Notes: a model not told the origin generated them from the sequence alone. A stretch of DNA of 64,000 nucleotides from Baaleninema simplex PCC 7105 (GCF_000332355.1 NZ_KB235958.1:2016181-2080180); one strand, 5' to 3'. Positions 16,516 to 26,411 are shown, counted from the stretch's first letter. Program-made: numbers and translations.

Positions 16516-17949
16516 ATGGCGAAGAACTGGGCGATGTGCGTCGGGATCGATGGATACGACAACCTACCGAGGTTGAAGTACGCACGGCGAGATGCAGAAT
16601 TGATGCGAGATTACTTTCTCCAAGAAGCAAGATTCGAGAACGTGTATCTGTTTACCGATAATTCGCCCGATATTCTTGATACGGGTCAACCCTTTTCGTC
16701 TCAACCCACCTATGGCAAATTGAGGCGATTTTTAAGAACGCGGTTTAACCGGCCGTTTCTGGGATCTGGCGATAATTTTTGGTTTTTCTACAGCGGTCAC
16801 GGATTGCGCCACGGCGATCGCGATTACCTGATGCCCTCCGATTCCGATCCCCATCCTGACGGTATAGAAGATACCGCACTTCCGCTCAATTGGGTAACGG
16901 AGCGGTTGCGACGCTGCGGTGCAGATAACGTCGTGTTGGTGTTAGATGCTTGTCGAGACGAGCAAAATGCCAAAGGGTTAGGGATTGGCGAGGAAAAACA
17001 GAAAGGCGTGATTACGCTGAATTCGTGCAGTCCGGCGGAACGCTCCTACGAAATCGACGACATTCAGCAAGGTGCGTTTACCTATGCGCTGTTAGAAGCG
17101 TTGCGAATTCAGGGAGAAGGAAACTGCGCCACCGTCGAACGGTTGTATCAACGATTGCGCTATCGCGTCAGCGAAATCGCTCAAAGGTATCGCAAACCTA
17201 GACAGACGCCGTATGCTATTGTCGAACCCGCGACGAAATACCATTTGATCTTATTGCCGAAGCAAGCCACGCTTCAGGATATTGCCACGCTCCGAGAAGA
17301 CGCACAAGAGGCCGAACTTGAGGGCAACTGCGAACTGGCGGAGCAGCTATGGACGAGGGTTTTGGCTGTTTCTCCTGCCGATCCGAGAGCGTTGAAGGCA
17401 CTGAAGCGAATTTGGAGTAAAGCGAGTATATCATCACCCCAACCTGAAACCCAGGAAGTCGAACTCAAAAGTGAAAGAGGGGTGGACTACACCCGACTGC
17501 GCGATCTTCTAGCAGCAGGAAAGTGGAAAGAAGCCGACCAGGAAACCGCCAAGGTCATGCTTCAAGCTGCTAACCGGGAGGAAGCAGGGTATTTGCGAGT
17601 AGAAGATATCGCTATCTTCCCCTGCGATGACCTACGTACTATCGATCGACTTTGGGTGAAGTACAGTAATGGAAAATTTGGCTTCAGCGTTCAGAAGAAG
17701 ATTTATCAAAGTCTGGGCGGCACGAGAGGGTACAATGAAAAAATCTGGGACGCTTTTGGCGACCGTGTAGGTTGGCGTGATAAAGAGAGATGGTTGTACT
17801 ACAACGACTTAACCTTTGACCTTAAAGCTCCCTCGGGACACCTCCCGGTATTACGAGTTAGTCGGCATCTATCCAGTTTCGTTTTTGGTATCGGGTCTGT
17901 CGAATATTGTGCCTGTCTCTTCTTTCGCATCGAGACTTGTGAAGTGTAA
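16516..17949 (+). CDS. caspase-like protease fused to a GUN4 domain
   Basis: Residues 1-245 form a C14 caspase/metacaspase-type domain: VGIDGYDNLPRLKYARRDAELM, the catalytic His in FYSGHG (H95) and Cys in LVLDACRD (C146), both intact. Residues about 250-300 are a TPR-like helical linker. Residues about 322-445 are a GUN4 domain (DYTRLRDLLAAGKWKEADQET, IDRLWVKYSNGKFGFSVQKKI, WLYYNDLTFDLKAPSGHLP), the fold that binds Mg-protoporphyrin and bilins in chlorophyll regulation. The last 30 residues contain three Cys and end RIETCEV. The fusion suggests a protease gated by a tetrapyrrole or similar ligand. It starts 5 bp after the Pepco gene. Confidence 0.9.
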   Translation: MAKNWAMCVGIDGYDNLPRLKYARRDAELMRDYFLQEARFENVYLFTDNSPDILDTGQPFSSQPTYGKLRRFLRTRFNRPFLGSGDNFWFFYSGHGLRHGDRDYLMPSDSDPHPDGIEDTALPLNWVTERLRRCGADNVVLVLDACRDEQNAKGLGIGEEKQKGVITLNSCSPAERSYEIDDIQQGAFTYALLEALRIQGEGNCATVERLYQRLRYRVSEIAQRYRKPRQTPYAIVEPATKYHLILLPKQATLQDIATLREDAQEAELEGNCELAEQLWTRVLAVSPADPRALKALKRIWSKASISSPQPETQEVELKSERGVDYTRLRDLLAAGKWKEADQETAKVMLQAANREEAGYLRVEDIAIFPCDDLRTIDRLWVKYSNGKFGFSVQKKIYQSLGGTRGYNEKIWDAFGDRVGWRDKERWLYYNDLTFDLKAPSGHLPVLRVSRHLSSFVFGIGSVEYCACLFFRIETCEV

Positions 17950-18043
17950 CATATAAGAACTACAAGATTTTTTTAAGATTCGATATCGCCTCATTTTCTA
18001 TATACCTAAAAAAGTTAAAAATTTTTGTTAACCCGTCAAATTC

Positions 18044-18352
18044 ATGCGATCCTCACCAACCCTCGATCGCCTGCTCGATCGCCTGCGCCAAATCCTACCC
18101 GAACTCAAAGAACGCTATGGCATTACTCAACTCGGCGTGTTCGGTTCCTACGTGCGCGGCGAACAAACGCCAAATAGCGATCTTGATATCCTCGTTGAAT
18201 TCCACTCCGATCGCCGTTTTGGACTTTTCACCTTCTGCGAAATCGAAAACCAACTGAGCGATCGCCTCGGCGTCAAAGTCGATTTGGTGATGAAAAAAGG
18301 ACTCAAACCCCGAATCGGCGATCGCATTCTTTCTGAGGTTCAATACCTATAA
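18044..18352 (+). CDS. MNT-type nucleotidyltransferase
   Basis: The 102-residue protein is a minimal nucleotidyltransferase with GSYVRGEQTPNSDLDILVEF; the GS motif is at 34-35 and the metal-binding DxD at D46/D48. MntA-like proteins usually act as antitoxins that AMPylate a HEPN toxin encoded next door. No HEPN (DUF86) gene follows; instead a Uma2 3' remnant lies 28 bp downstream. The partner therefore seems to have been lost or replaced by rearrangement. Confidence 0.85.
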   Translation: MRSSPTLDRLLDRLRQILPELKERYGITQLGVFGSYVRGEQTPNSDLDILVEFHSDRRFGLFTFCEIENQLSDRLGVKVDLVMKKGLKPRIGDRILSEVQYL

Positions 18353-18379
18353 CTCAACAGACAATAATTCACGCGAACA

Positions 18380-18616
18380 TTAAATCGCCTCGAGATTTAT
18401 GCCGCTCTCGGCGTTCCTGAAGTCTGGCGGTACGATGGGGAAAGTTTAACCATGTATTGCTTAACAAACGGGGAATATCGCCAACAGGAAAACTCAACGG
18501 TTTTACCGCTGTTAAATTGTCGCGAAATTCTGAGTTTTTTACAATCCAGTCAAACCCAGGGCGAAACCCGTTTAATTCGAGAGTTTCGCCGATCGCTTAT
18601 CGATCGCATTCAATAA
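18380..18616 (+). pseudogene. 3' remnant of a Uma2 family (DUF820) endonuclease-like gene
   Basis: From about 18380 an open frame without a start codon encodes RLEIYAALGVPEVWRYDGESL and continues to FRRSLIDRIQ before TAA 18614-18616. The E-I-Y-A-x-L-G-V-P-E-V-W-R-Y-D block is the C-terminal signature of cyanobacterial Uma2/DUF820 proteins. The catalytic N-terminal half is missing. It abuts the MNT gene, which marks a deletion or insertion joint. Confidence 0.8.
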
Positions 18617-18623
18617 GCGATCG

Positions 18624-21600
18624 CTACTCCACCAAAGCCGCGATCGCCACCTCGGACTGCTTCTCCAACGCCGGAGACATGGCGTCCAACCACTGAATCA
18701 AACTGTCGAGTTGCTTGTCCGGCGACAACACCCCCAACCCGCGCACCGTCACCTTCCCCGACGCATAGACAAACCGCGAGTGCAGGTGCGACGGTAAATG
18801 TTCCTTCAATAACTTCCACGCCGGTTCTTCCATCGGCGTTTCTAACACCACGTGTTGCTTTCCTTCCGGCTTGATGCGAGAAAACCCCAGTTTCTTGGCG
18901 ATTTGCTTGAGTTCCATCACCCGCAATAACTGACTGACCCCCTTCGGTAGCGGCCCGTAACAATCTCGCCAGTCGGCGGCGATCTGTCCCAACTCTTCGG
19001 AAGATTGGGCGGTGGCGACGCTGCGATACGCACTCATCTTGCGATCGATATCTCGAATGTAATCGCTGGGAATAAACGCCGTCAGGTTGAGGTCGATTTG
19101 CGTGTCGTCCACTTTGGGAATTTCCTGACCCTGGATTTCCTGAATCTCCTCCTGCAACATCTCCATATATAAATCGAAGCCGATCGCGTTCATCTGACCC
19201 GACTGTTCCGCCCCGAGGAGATTTCCCACGCCGCGAATTTCCATATCGCGCACCGCCAGTTGATACCCCGACCCTAATTGGCTGAATTCCTGCAACGCCC
19301 GCAACCGCTTCTGTGCGGCGTCGGAGAGTTTCGATCGCCGACTGTAAAACAACCACGCATGGGCTTGAATTCCCGCCCGTCCCACGCGACCGCGCAATTG
19401 GTACAGTTGAGACAATCCGAAGCGATGGGCGTCTTCGATCAAAATCGTGTTGACGCGGGGAATGTCCAACCCGGACTCGACGATGGTGGTACAAACCAAA
19501 ACGTCCGCTTCCCCGGAACTGAAGCCCAACATTACCGATTCCAATTCCGAAGCGTCCATTTGACCGTGGGCGATCGCGATGCGGGCGTTGGGAACCATTT
19601 CCCGAATTTGCGCCGAGGTTTCCTCGATTCCTTCGACGCGAGGTACCACGTAAAACACCTGTCCGCCGCGATCGAGTTCCTGACACACTGCACTTCTGAC
19701 CGTTTCCCATTCAAACGGGGCTAAATGGGTTTTAATGGGACGGCGAGAGGGCGGTGGCGTCGTAATCAAACTCATCTCGCGAATTCCCGATAGCGACATA
19801 TATAAGGTGCGAGGAATCGGCGTCGCCGTCAGCGTCAATACATCCACCTGAGTTTTGAGAGATTTAATTTTCTCTTTCTGCGTGACGCCGAACCGCTGTT
19901 CTTCGTCTACCACCAACAGCCCCAAATCCTTAAATTTGATGGTTTTCCCCAGTAGGCGATGGGTTCCCACCACCACGTCTAACTCACCCGTGGCCAACCT
20001 TTGCGAAATGGCTTTGCGTTCTTCGGCGGTGCGGAAGCGGTTGAGTAACCCCACTTGAATCGGGTAGGGGGCGAAGCGTTCTTTTAGGGTGTGATAGTGT
20101 TGCTGGGTGAGAATGGTCGTCGGGGCCAGGAGTGCAACTTGTTTTCCGGCGGTGATGGCTTTGAAAATTGCCCGAATCGCGACTTCGGTTTTCCCAAACC
20201 CCACGTCGCCGCAGACGAGGCGGTCCATCGGGCGATCGCTCTCCATGTCCCGTTTGACATCTTGGGTCGCTTTGAGTTGGTCGGGGGTGGGTTGGTAGGG
20301 AAAAGAATCTTCGAGTTCCTGTTGCCAAGGGGCGTCGATCGGATAGGCGAATCCCTGTTGTTGCGATCGCTGGGCGTAGAGTTTCAGCAAATCGACGGCG
20401 ACTTTTTTGACGGCTTTGCGAACTTTGTTTTTGGTGCGTTCCCAGGTTTTCCCCGACATCTTGTGGAGTTGGGGGCGTCCGCTTCCCGTGTGGCGATAGC
20501 GAGAGAGTAAGTTCACGCGATCGGCAGCCACACGCAAGGTGCCGTCGGCGTATTTCAACACCAGATATTCGCGAGTTTCGCGGTTGACGGTGAGGCTTTC
20601 GAGTTTGACGAACTGACCGACGCCGTGGTTTTTGTGAACGACGTAGTCTCCCGGTTGCAGTTGGTTGGGATCGACTTGTTTGGAGGCGGCCCGGCGGCGT
20701 TTGCGAACGTAACTGGGGGTGGCGAGGGCGTGCTGGCCGAAAAATTCGCGATCGGTAACGACCACCAGGCGCAGGGTAGGGAGGATGAAGCCTTCGAGTT
20801 CGGCTTGGCCAGAGTATTTGAGGGCGACGGGGGTATGTTGGATTTGCAGTCGCCCGATGGCGGGGAAGTCTTTGGGGTTGGGGACGAACTGGGCGGGACA
20901 GTCGTGTTCTTGGAGAAGGGCGACGGTGCGACTGGGTTGGGCGGAAACGAGGAAAATGGAGAAGCCGCGATCGCGTTCGCCCCGGAGAATCTCAGCGAGT
21001 TTGGCGAATTGGTGCGGTGTGACGGGTAGGGGACGATTGGCGAGATCGGTTCCGCCCGAGTCCGTTTCGACCAGTTCGGACAACTCCACCCGTAGGAAGC
21101 GATCGCCCTCGGCCAAACAGTCGTCGAAGCTGCGATGTAACGGTTTGAGGGCGGGGAAACTCTGGCGGTGGAGAATAAATTCCTGTTGGGCGTGTTCGGC
21201 CCAGCGATCGCAGTGGGCGCGACAGGCTTCCGGTTCGTCGAGGGCTAAGAGGGCGTTTTCGGGGAGGTAGTCCAGCAAACAAGCGGGTTTGTCGAAGGCA
21301 ACCCCCAACAGAGCGGCTTTGGTTAAGTTTTCTGGGATTTCCTCCTCCTCGATAGAAACCGCTGTTCCGAAACTCGTCGGTGTTACCACACATTGGGGTA
21401 TTTTGTCAAGCGATCGCTGGCTGCCGGGGTCGAATTCCCGCATTTTTTCCAATTCGTCCCCGAAAAACTCCAACCGTACCGGAAGTTCTGCCGAAACCGG
21501 GAACAAATCCACGATATCGCCGCGACGACTCCACTGGCCTTCTGTTTCGACCAAAGACACCCGTTCGTATCCCAACTCGGCCAAACGCGTCGAGAGGGTT

Positions 21601-22124
21601 TTGAGGTCGAGTTCCATTCCCGGCTGTAGCGTCTGACAGAGAGATGCGAACACCTCTGGCGGGGGAAGGTGGGGCTGTAACGCCCGTTGGGTGGCGACGA
21701 TGGCAATTCTCGAAGACGCGTCGCTGCGAACGAGATCGGACAACACCTGCATTTGTCCCCAGGTCATTTCGTCCGATCCCTCGGGGCGCTTACCTTCTAA
21801 AACTCCGTCGAGACTGTCGTAGGGCGAGGCTTCGGTGGTGGGATAAAACAGAACGGTTTGCCAGTCCATTTCCGCCAGTTGCGCCGCCCAGCGTCCGGCT
21901 TCTTCGAGGGTGGCGGCGACCACACAGAGCGGTTGCGACGAGGAAGTTTGGGACGACGAGGGCTTATCGCTTCCGAGTTCGGCGGCCAGGGCTGATGTGA
22001 CGAGACCTTTGGGAAATCGCGGAATCCCGTCGAGTTTCAAGCAGCCGTCCCGCAAAAGACGGCCGTGGAGTTCGCGGGTGAGTTGGGTTTGGGCAAGCGT
22101 GCGGACGATGGACGAAAAAGCCAT
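18624..22124 (-). CDS. mfd: transcription-repair coupling factor Mfd
   Basis: Mfd removes RNA polymerase stalled at lesions and recruits UvrA. The 1166-residue protein is full length: UvrB-like N-terminal module, RNA-polymerase interaction (CarD-like) domain near residues 495-570 ([17 protein letters not shown]), superfamily 2 ATPase with Walker [11 protein letters not shown] (about 636), DEEQRFGV (about 738) and TATPIPRTL, motif QLRGRVGR, and the C-terminal TRCF domain. The gene starts at ATG 22124 ([14 protein letters not shown]). It stands alone on its strand, with the Uma2 remnant converging on its 3' end. Confidence 0.97.
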   Translation of the reverse strand: MAFSSIVRTLAQTQLTRELHGRLLRDGCLKLDGIPRFPKGLVTSALAAELGSDKPSSSQTSSSQPLCVVAATLEEAGRWAAQLAEMDWQTVLFYPTTEASPYDSLDGVLEGKRPEGSDEMTWGQMQVLSDLVRSDASSRIAIVATQRALQPHLPPPEVFASLCQTLQPGMELDLKTLSTRLAELGYERVSLVETEGQWSRRGDIVDLFPVSAELPVRLEFFGDELEKMREFDPGSQRSLDKIPQCVVTPTSFGTAVSIEEEEIPENLTKAALLGVAFDKPACLLDYLPENALLALDEPEACRAHCDRWAEHAQQEFILHRQSFPALKPLHRSFDDCLAEGDRFLRVELSELVETDSGGTDLANRPLPVTPHQFAKLAEILRGERDRGFSIFLVSAQPSRTVALLQEHDCPAQFVPNPKDFPAIGRLQIQHTPVALKYSGQAELEGFILPTLRLVVVTDREFFGQHALATPSYVRKRRRAASKQVDPNQLQPGDYVVHKNHGVGQFVKLESLTVNRETREYLVLKYADGTLRVAADRVNLLSRYRHTGSGRPQLHKMSGKTWERTKNKVRKAVKKVAVDLLKLYAQRSQQQGFAYPIDAPWQQELEDSFPYQPTPDQLKATQDVKRDMESDRPMDRLVCGDVGFGKTEVAIRAIFKAITAGKQVALLAPTTILTQQHYHTLKERFAPYPIQVGLLNRFRTAEERKAISQRLATGELDVVVGTHRLLGKTIKFKDLGLLVVDEEQRFGVTQKEKIKSLKTQVDVLTLTATPIPRTLYMSLSGIREMSLITTPPPSRRPIKTHLAPFEWETVRSAVCQELDRGGQVFYVVPRVEGIEETSAQIREMVPNARIAIAHGQMDASELESVMLGFSSGEADVLVCTTIVESGLDIPRVNTILIEDAHRFGLSQLYQLRGRVGRAGIQAHAWLFYSRRSKLSDAAQKRLRALQEFSQLGSGYQLAVRDMEIRGVGNLLGAEQSGQMNAIGFDLYMEMLQEEIQEIQGQEIPKVDDTQIDLNLTAFIPSDYIRDIDRKMSAYRSVATAQSSEELGQIAADWRDCYGPLPKGVSQLLRVMELKQIAKKLGFSRIKPEGKQHVVLETPMEEPAWKLLKEHLPSHLHSRFVYASGKVTVRGLGVLSPDKQLDSLIQWLDAMSPALEKQSEVAIAALVE

Positions 22125-22407
22125 AACCTAGGGAGTCGATCGAGTTGGAGTTTCACCGATCTTTACATTCTAAAAGTTTTACCGCGATCGCGGGTAAACT
22201 TGCCTAGAGGCTTGGGGTTACTGTTTCGGACGATCCCTTCAAGGTCACGGATACTCTGTGCTTCTGCGATCGCCTGGGTTTCAAGAGGTCTTCACCACAC
22301 CCCCCTTAGCCCCCTATCCCCCCTTCGCCCCCCTTTGGAAGGGGGGTTGGGGGGATGGTTGGGGGGATAGAGGGGCTTGTCGGGTTGGAAAAACCACTGT
22401 TTGAGAG
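22125..22407. other. mfd leader and C/G-rich repeat tract
   Basis: No gene. The left half should hold the mfd promoter. The right half has a C-rich/G-rich inverted repeat (CCCCCCTT 22328-22335 with AAGGGGGG 22339-22346) followed by GGGGCTTGTCGGGTTGGAAAAAC (about 22372-22394, cited here as a repeat boundary), a sequence also found at about 23570 and, inverted, near 62000. Confidence 0.5.
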
Positions 22408-22755
22408 TCAGAGGCGATCGAGGTGTTGGAGATCCGGACAGGAAAATCGAGCGATTTCGGGGGACAAAACCCCGCCACTACCATCGAGATCGCCCACTTC
22501 GCGCATCAGCCTCGCAGTTTCGCCATCAGCCTCGCGCCATTGTCTCGAGTGCAATTGGTTTTCGAGTTGGGTGTAATCGGCTTTCAATCGAGCGTTGGCG
22601 TCCGGCCTCGTTTTTTCAGACGAATTCCCCTGGGATCTAGTGACGAGAACGGCGATCGCCAACAGTACAATTCCCGCCCCTCCTACGAGTTGACGACAAT
22701 TGAATCGAAACTGAGTGGTTTTTACACTTTTGTAAGACGCTGATGCGAGATCTGT
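22408..22755 (-). pseudogene. GUN4 domain fragment with an upstream membrane helix
   Basis: The minus-strand frame is open from 22755 to a stop at 22408 (115 codons). It encodes a membrane helix (GIVLLAIAVLVTRS) and then DYTQLENQLHSRQWREADGET, LSPEIARFSCPDLQHLDRL, clearly the first half of a GUN4 domain. It stops exactly where the conserved W-V-x-x-S segment should begin, so the ligand-binding half is missing. There is no ATG; a TTG lies before the helix. The G-rich repeat just downstream marks the likely truncation point. The frame is continuous with the stop codon of the upstream gene. Confidence 0.65.
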
Positions 22756-23055
22756 TTACGCCATCACCTCGGGCTTAACAGTTTCTCCAAGTACTCGATC
22801 GACAACGGCTGTCAAAATCAATCCCGCCACTTCAAGCACTTCTGCCGACCAGATCCATTCAACACCCGCACGGCCGCTCACCATCACGAGCCGACCTTCA
22901 AATTCATCGAGATGCAGTTCCTGAAGCTCGGGCGGTTGAGCAACTTGCATATCCATCGACGTTAGCCGAAAATACGTTCCAGCCTCCGATACGGGTAACA
23001 GAATTTTGAAATGTCCGGCTTCGACTTTGCCCAGATATTGGTGGTAAGAATTCAT
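22756..23055 (-). CDS. small conserved cyanobacterial protein of unknown function
   Basis: The start at ATG 23055 is supported by GAGGAG nine bases upstream; the frame is open 23 codons further but without such a signal. The 99-residue product reads MNSYHQYLGKVEAGHFKILL at the N-terminus and ends with EGRLVMVSGRAG.EWIWSAEVLEVAGLILTAVV. The W-I-x-S-A-x-V-x-x-x-A-G-x-I-L-T-x-V-V pattern occurs in many short cyanobacterial proteins of unknown role. Its TAA is directly followed, in the same frame, by the GUN4 fragment. An ISL3-like MITE lies 120 bp upstream. Confidence 0.6.
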   Translation of the reverse strand: MNSYHQYLGKVEAGHFKILLPVSEAGTYFRLTSMDMQVAQPPELQELHLDEFEGRLVMVSGRAGVEWIWSAEVLEVAGLILTAVVDRVLGETVKPEVMA

Positions 23056-23175
23056 GTCGATCTGCTCCTCAAGTAACTTTTTTACATACCGATACTCGGG
23101 AAAAAGCATAAAGAAAGTACTCAAAAAAATACTTTTTCCTTAAATGCTTGAAATCAAAGACAATTTAGTCTATAT

Positions 23176-23296
23176 GGGTCTTCGGAGTTTGTGGTTATAA
23201 ATGTATAGCATGATACAAAAAATTGAAGATTCGAGAGCCAAAACCCTTGAAATCTCGTGAAGTTAGTTTTTCTGTCACCCTAAACTCCGAAGAGCC
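23176..23296. mobile_element. MITE with ISL3-like ends, 121 bp
   Basis: GGGTCTTCGGAGTTT (23176-23190) matches, inverted and with one mismatch, the right end AAACTCCGAAGAGCC (23282-23296). The flanks repeat TCTATAT (23169-23175 and 23297-23303). GG-rich ends and a duplication of about 8 bp resemble ISL3-family elements, but the family is inferred. It is non-coding. Confidence 0.7.
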
Positions 23297-23395
23297 TCTA
23301 TATTTTAATTTTATCGGCTCTCAGAAAGACGATTTACAATCTACAATATTTTCAATAAAACAACAAAAAACTTAACTAAAATCGGAGAAGTTCGA

Positions 23396-23552
23396 GGGTG
23401 CATCTCACTTTTGTAAAAATATGAGTTTGAGGTAGGTTGGACTTCGGCAGCGCTGCCGTCCATGGGTGGAGCGATCGCGAAACCCAACAACAGCTCAATT
23501 CAGTGCAGAGACTCCGATCTGATAAATTTACATACATTTTTGAGATGCACCC
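23396..23552. mobile_element. MITE, GGGTGCATCTCA family, 157 bp
   Basis: The ends are GGGTGCATCTCA (23396-23407) and TGAGATGCACCC (23541-23552). The core is the inverse of the 570-722 element (shared CGGCAGCGCTGCCGTCCATG region). No target duplication is seen. Confidence 0.75.
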
Positions 23553-23565
23553 CACAGAGGACACA

Positions 23566-23662
23566 GAGAGGGGCTTGTTGGGTTGGAAAAACAGTCCTCG
23601 GCTCCGCTCGGACTCAACGCTTCGGCTCCGCTCAGCGTTGAGATTCGGATTTCGTATCAGTC
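23566..23662. repeat. CTCAACGCT hairpin repeat, copy 1
   Basis: This unit contains GGCTCCGCTCGGACTCAACG and GGCTCCGCTCAGCGTTGAG, giving an internal inverted repeat CTCAACGCT/AGCGTTGAG. It recurs in opposite orientation at about 61918-62023, and its outer part (GGGCTTG..GGGTTGGAAAAAC) also at about 22372. It overlaps the last codons of the adhesin gene. Confidence 0.7.
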
Positions 23663-26392
23663 TCGACTCCTCATCCGGCATCGGTCTCGATGTTCGGTCT
23701 GAAAGGGTCTCGCTTGTGGAGAGAGCAAGGACACCGATCCGTCATCGTGACGCTGCCAGGTGGTGGCTTCTACCATCGGCTCGGCCTCGAAGGATAAGTG
23801 TTCGGGAAGGTCGCTTTCGGCATCCCCGCTCGCGATCGCCCGCCAATCCCGCCAAACTCCCACCGACACGACGGGCTGAAAAGGATTCGGCGGTAGCCCT
23901 CCCCGTCCGGTGACGGCAAACTCACTTCCCGCCCGCAACGCGCGACAGCGATCGACCACCAATCCCGTTAAGTCCACCATCTCGCGAGATAGATCGAACG
24001 ATCCCAATTCCGCGTCGAGGGTGGGAGTCTCGATCTCGACGATGCCTTTAAATTCCGCTCCCAGTGCGGAGGTGGCGGTAATGTCGCTGTTGGGAGTCGG
24101 GCGATCGCGAAATGCCGTTCCGAAAATCCCTTGGGCGCGAATGAAAATGCGTCCGCCTTGGCTGTTAGTGGCGTTGGCCGCGATATCGCTATTTTCGAGG
24201 GCAACGAGGGTATCGGTGGCGATCGCGATATTGCCTCCCGGCTCTCGACCCGTGGCGGTCGTTGAAATGCGGCTGTTGTCCCGTAACTCGACGATCCTCG
24301 CGTCGATGTTGACGTTGCCCTCGCGAGCAAACTCCGACTCGGCCACCACCTGCGCCCCGCGACTGAGAACCAGGCGATCGACATCGAGGGTTACGTTACC
24401 TGCTCGGACACCTTCCCCCAGACTGCTGACGACCAAACTACCGCCGTCGTCCAATTCTAGAAGCGGGGCTACGATCGTTAGATCTCCGGCAGCCCCCAAA
24501 GCACCGGTTAAATTGGGGGTGACGACCGGGGCAAACGGCGCGATCGCCGTCGCGTCCGAGCGAATGCGACTGATGGCCTGTCCCGTCGAGTCGGCCCCGC
24601 GAATTTCAACGCCCTCAGAGGCGCGCACTGTCAACCGTCCGGCAGTGCCTAAATTCGAGGTCGAGGTGGTAATTTCCGCCCCACCGCTGACGAGTAACCA
24701 CCCCGTAGAAATTGTAATGTCTCCAGCCGCTCCGCGACCGACGCTGCGCGTGTTGATATTGGCTCGGGTGAGAGGATCGGGGCGCACGCCGCTAACCTCG
24801 ATAGACTCGCTGGCGGTAATGCGGACGAGGCCACCCCGCGCGTCGCCGAAGGTCACAGCTCCGATCCCGCCGCCGTCGCGAACGGCGATGCGTCGAGCGC
24901 TAACATCGATCAGACCTGCTTGAGTGGTGGCGTTGCTAAACGCGTTTCCTGCAATGGCGCTGTTAAAGCGACCGTTAGGGGTCGTACCGCTAATTTCGAC
25001 CGTACCGGAGGCGCGAACGGTCACTCGTCCGCCGTCCCCATTACTGAAGGTCGAGGCGAAAATGCCACCCCCCTCGCTGATGCGAAGGTTGCCCGTGCTA
25101 AAGTTTACCGATCCGGCATGGCCGTTATCGAAGGTTTCGGCGACGATTTGCGCCCCCCTCAAATCGACGTATTCTCCAGCTCGGATCTCGAGCGTTCCAC
25201 CGCGTCCGCTTCCCGATGTGTTAGTGGAGACGAACGCACCGTGACTGAGGCTGAGGGTGTCGGTATCGATGGAAATATTGCCCGCATTGCCGTCGCTGAA
25301 GGTCGTGGCGAACAGGCCGCCACCGAAGTCGTCGGGACTCTCGATGCGATCGAGGGTGAAGAGTCGAGCGAGGATCTCTTGTAAATCTCTGACCCCCTGC
25401 ACATCGATGCTGTGGGCGTCGAGGCGGACATCGCCACCGCGACCGCTTCCGTAAGTCGTCGTCGAAATTAGCGAATCGTCTCGCATTTCCAAGCGATCGA
25501 CGGCGATTTCAATCCCCAAACCGTTTTCAGATCCCAAGGTTTCGGCAAAAATACGCGCCCCTCCGCTGAGTTGTAATTCTCGGCTGCTGAGGACGACGCG
25601 GCCGCCACGATCGCCGCTGGTATCGACGATCGCCCCGTTCGTCAGAGCGATCGCGCCACCGTTTCCCTCAAACGCCGCGAGAGGGTCGTCCCCAGTCCAA
25701 CGCCCCGATCTCGCCAGCAAGGCCACGCTCCCTTCTGGGGCTTCGAGACGTCCGCCGTCGATCGCCAAATTTCCACCGGCCAACACCAAGCGTTCCCCGC
25801 GAGGCACTGACAGCGACGCCCCCGTACTGGTGACGTTGCCCGCATGGGGGTCGAGTTGTAAGCCCAGGGGTGTATTGACCGACAGTAGCGGTTGCGACGC
25901 TTGGGTGTCGAAGGTTTGGCGATCGTCGAAGATTAAAAAACGCCCGGTACTGGCAACGAACGATCCGCCAAGGTCTAACCGCGCGTTGGGTCCGAAGGCG
26001 ATTCCGTTGGGATTGAGTAAAAACAGGTTCGCCGCTCCGTTGGCACCTAACACGCCGTCGATGCGAGACGGATTTTCTCCGGTTACGCGAGTAATAATGT
26101 TATGGATAGTTTGGGCGTTCTCGAAACGAACGATTTCCCCGCGATCGACGTTAAACTCTTGAAAGCTATGGAATAGATTGCTTCCGGCTTCCGTTCCTCC
26201 CGTGATGCGATGAATCCCTTCCGAGGTCTCGAGGTAAGAATTGTTAGGAAGGCTGGTATCGGGAATCCGTTGTGCCGACGCTTCTGGGGGAGCGATCGCG
26301 ACACCTATCAAGACCACACTTCCTATCCATCCCCAAACAGACGAAATCGCGACGGTCGTATGCGCTCGGTTCGTATCAGTTTTCTGGGTCAA
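23657..26392 (-). CDS. two-partner-secretion (filamentous hemagglutinin-type) exoprotein
   Basis: The 911-residue protein has a signal peptide (hydrophobic SVVLIGVAIA, cleavage near SAQR about residue 41) and a TPS/hemagglutination-activity domain (about 42-290): SNLFHSFQEFNVDRGEIVRF, NIITRVTGENPSRIDGVLGA, NLFLLNPNGIAFGPNARLDLGG. The rest is a long beta-helix of GGxITIxxxx-type repeats. The C-terminal 100 residues are less regular. Such proteins are exported by an outer-membrane TpsB partner and act in adhesion or aggregation. No TpsB gene is in the window. The stop lies inside a hairpin repeat, which may have altered the natural C-terminus. Confidence 0.9.
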   Translation of the reverse strand: MTQKTDTNRAHTTVAISSVWGWIGSVVLIGVAIAPPEASAQRIPDTSLPNNSYLETSEGIHRITGGTEAGSNLFHSFQEFNVDRGEIVRFENAQTIHNIITRVTGENPSRIDGVLGANGAANLFLLNPNGIAFGPNARLDLGGSFVASTGRFLIFDDRQTFDTQASQPLLSVNTPLGLQLDPHAGNVTSTGASLSVPRGERLVLAGGNLAIDGGRLEAPEGSVALLARSGRWTGDDPLAAFEGNGGAIALTNGAIVDTSGDRGGRVVLSSRELQLSGGARIFAETLGSENGLGIEIAVDRLEMRDDSLISTTTYGSGRGGDVRLDAHSIDVQGVRDLQEILARLFTLDRIESPDDFGGGLFATTFSDGNAGNISIDTDTLSLSHGAFVSTNTSGSGRGGTLEIRAGEYVDLRGAQIVAETFDNGHAGSVNFSTGNLRISEGGGIFASTFSNGDGGRVTVRASGTVEISGTTPNGRFNSAIAGNAFSNATTQAGLIDVSARRIAVRDGGGIGAVTFGDARGGLVRITASESIEVSGVRPDPLTRANINTRSVGRGAAGDITISTGWLLVSGGAEITTSTSNLGTAGRLTVRASEGVEIRGADSTGQAISRIRSDATAIAPFAPVVTPNLTGALGAAGDLTIVAPLLELDDGGSLVVSSLGEGVRAGNVTLDVDRLVLSRGAQVVAESEFAREGNVNIDARIVELRDNSRISTTATGREPGGNIAIATDTLVALENSDIAANATNSQGGRIFIRAQGIFGTAFRDRPTPNSDITATSALGAEFKGIVEIETPTLDAELGSFDLSREMVDLTGLVVDRCRALRAGSEFAVTGRGGLPPNPFQPVVSVGVWRDWRAIASGDAESDLPEHLSFEAEPMVEATTWQRHDDGSVSLLSPQARPFQTEHRDRCRMRSRD

Positions 26393-26411
26393 AGTTGGCT
26401 GTCAATTTTGC

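Noticed and set aside
16443-18000. CHAT or trypsin partner for the Pepco protein
   Set aside because: The only adjacent peptidase is the caspase-type protein; its GHG and DAC motifs are of the C14 family and not trypsin-like.
18610-19710. 366-residue frame on the minus strand
   Set aside because: It lies in another frame of mfd, has Arg/Gly-rich composition typical of shadow frames, and no family features.
23910-25454. Several plus-strand frames of 65-340 residues
   Set aside because: All are antisense to the adhesin gene and are low-complexity shadows of its repeats.
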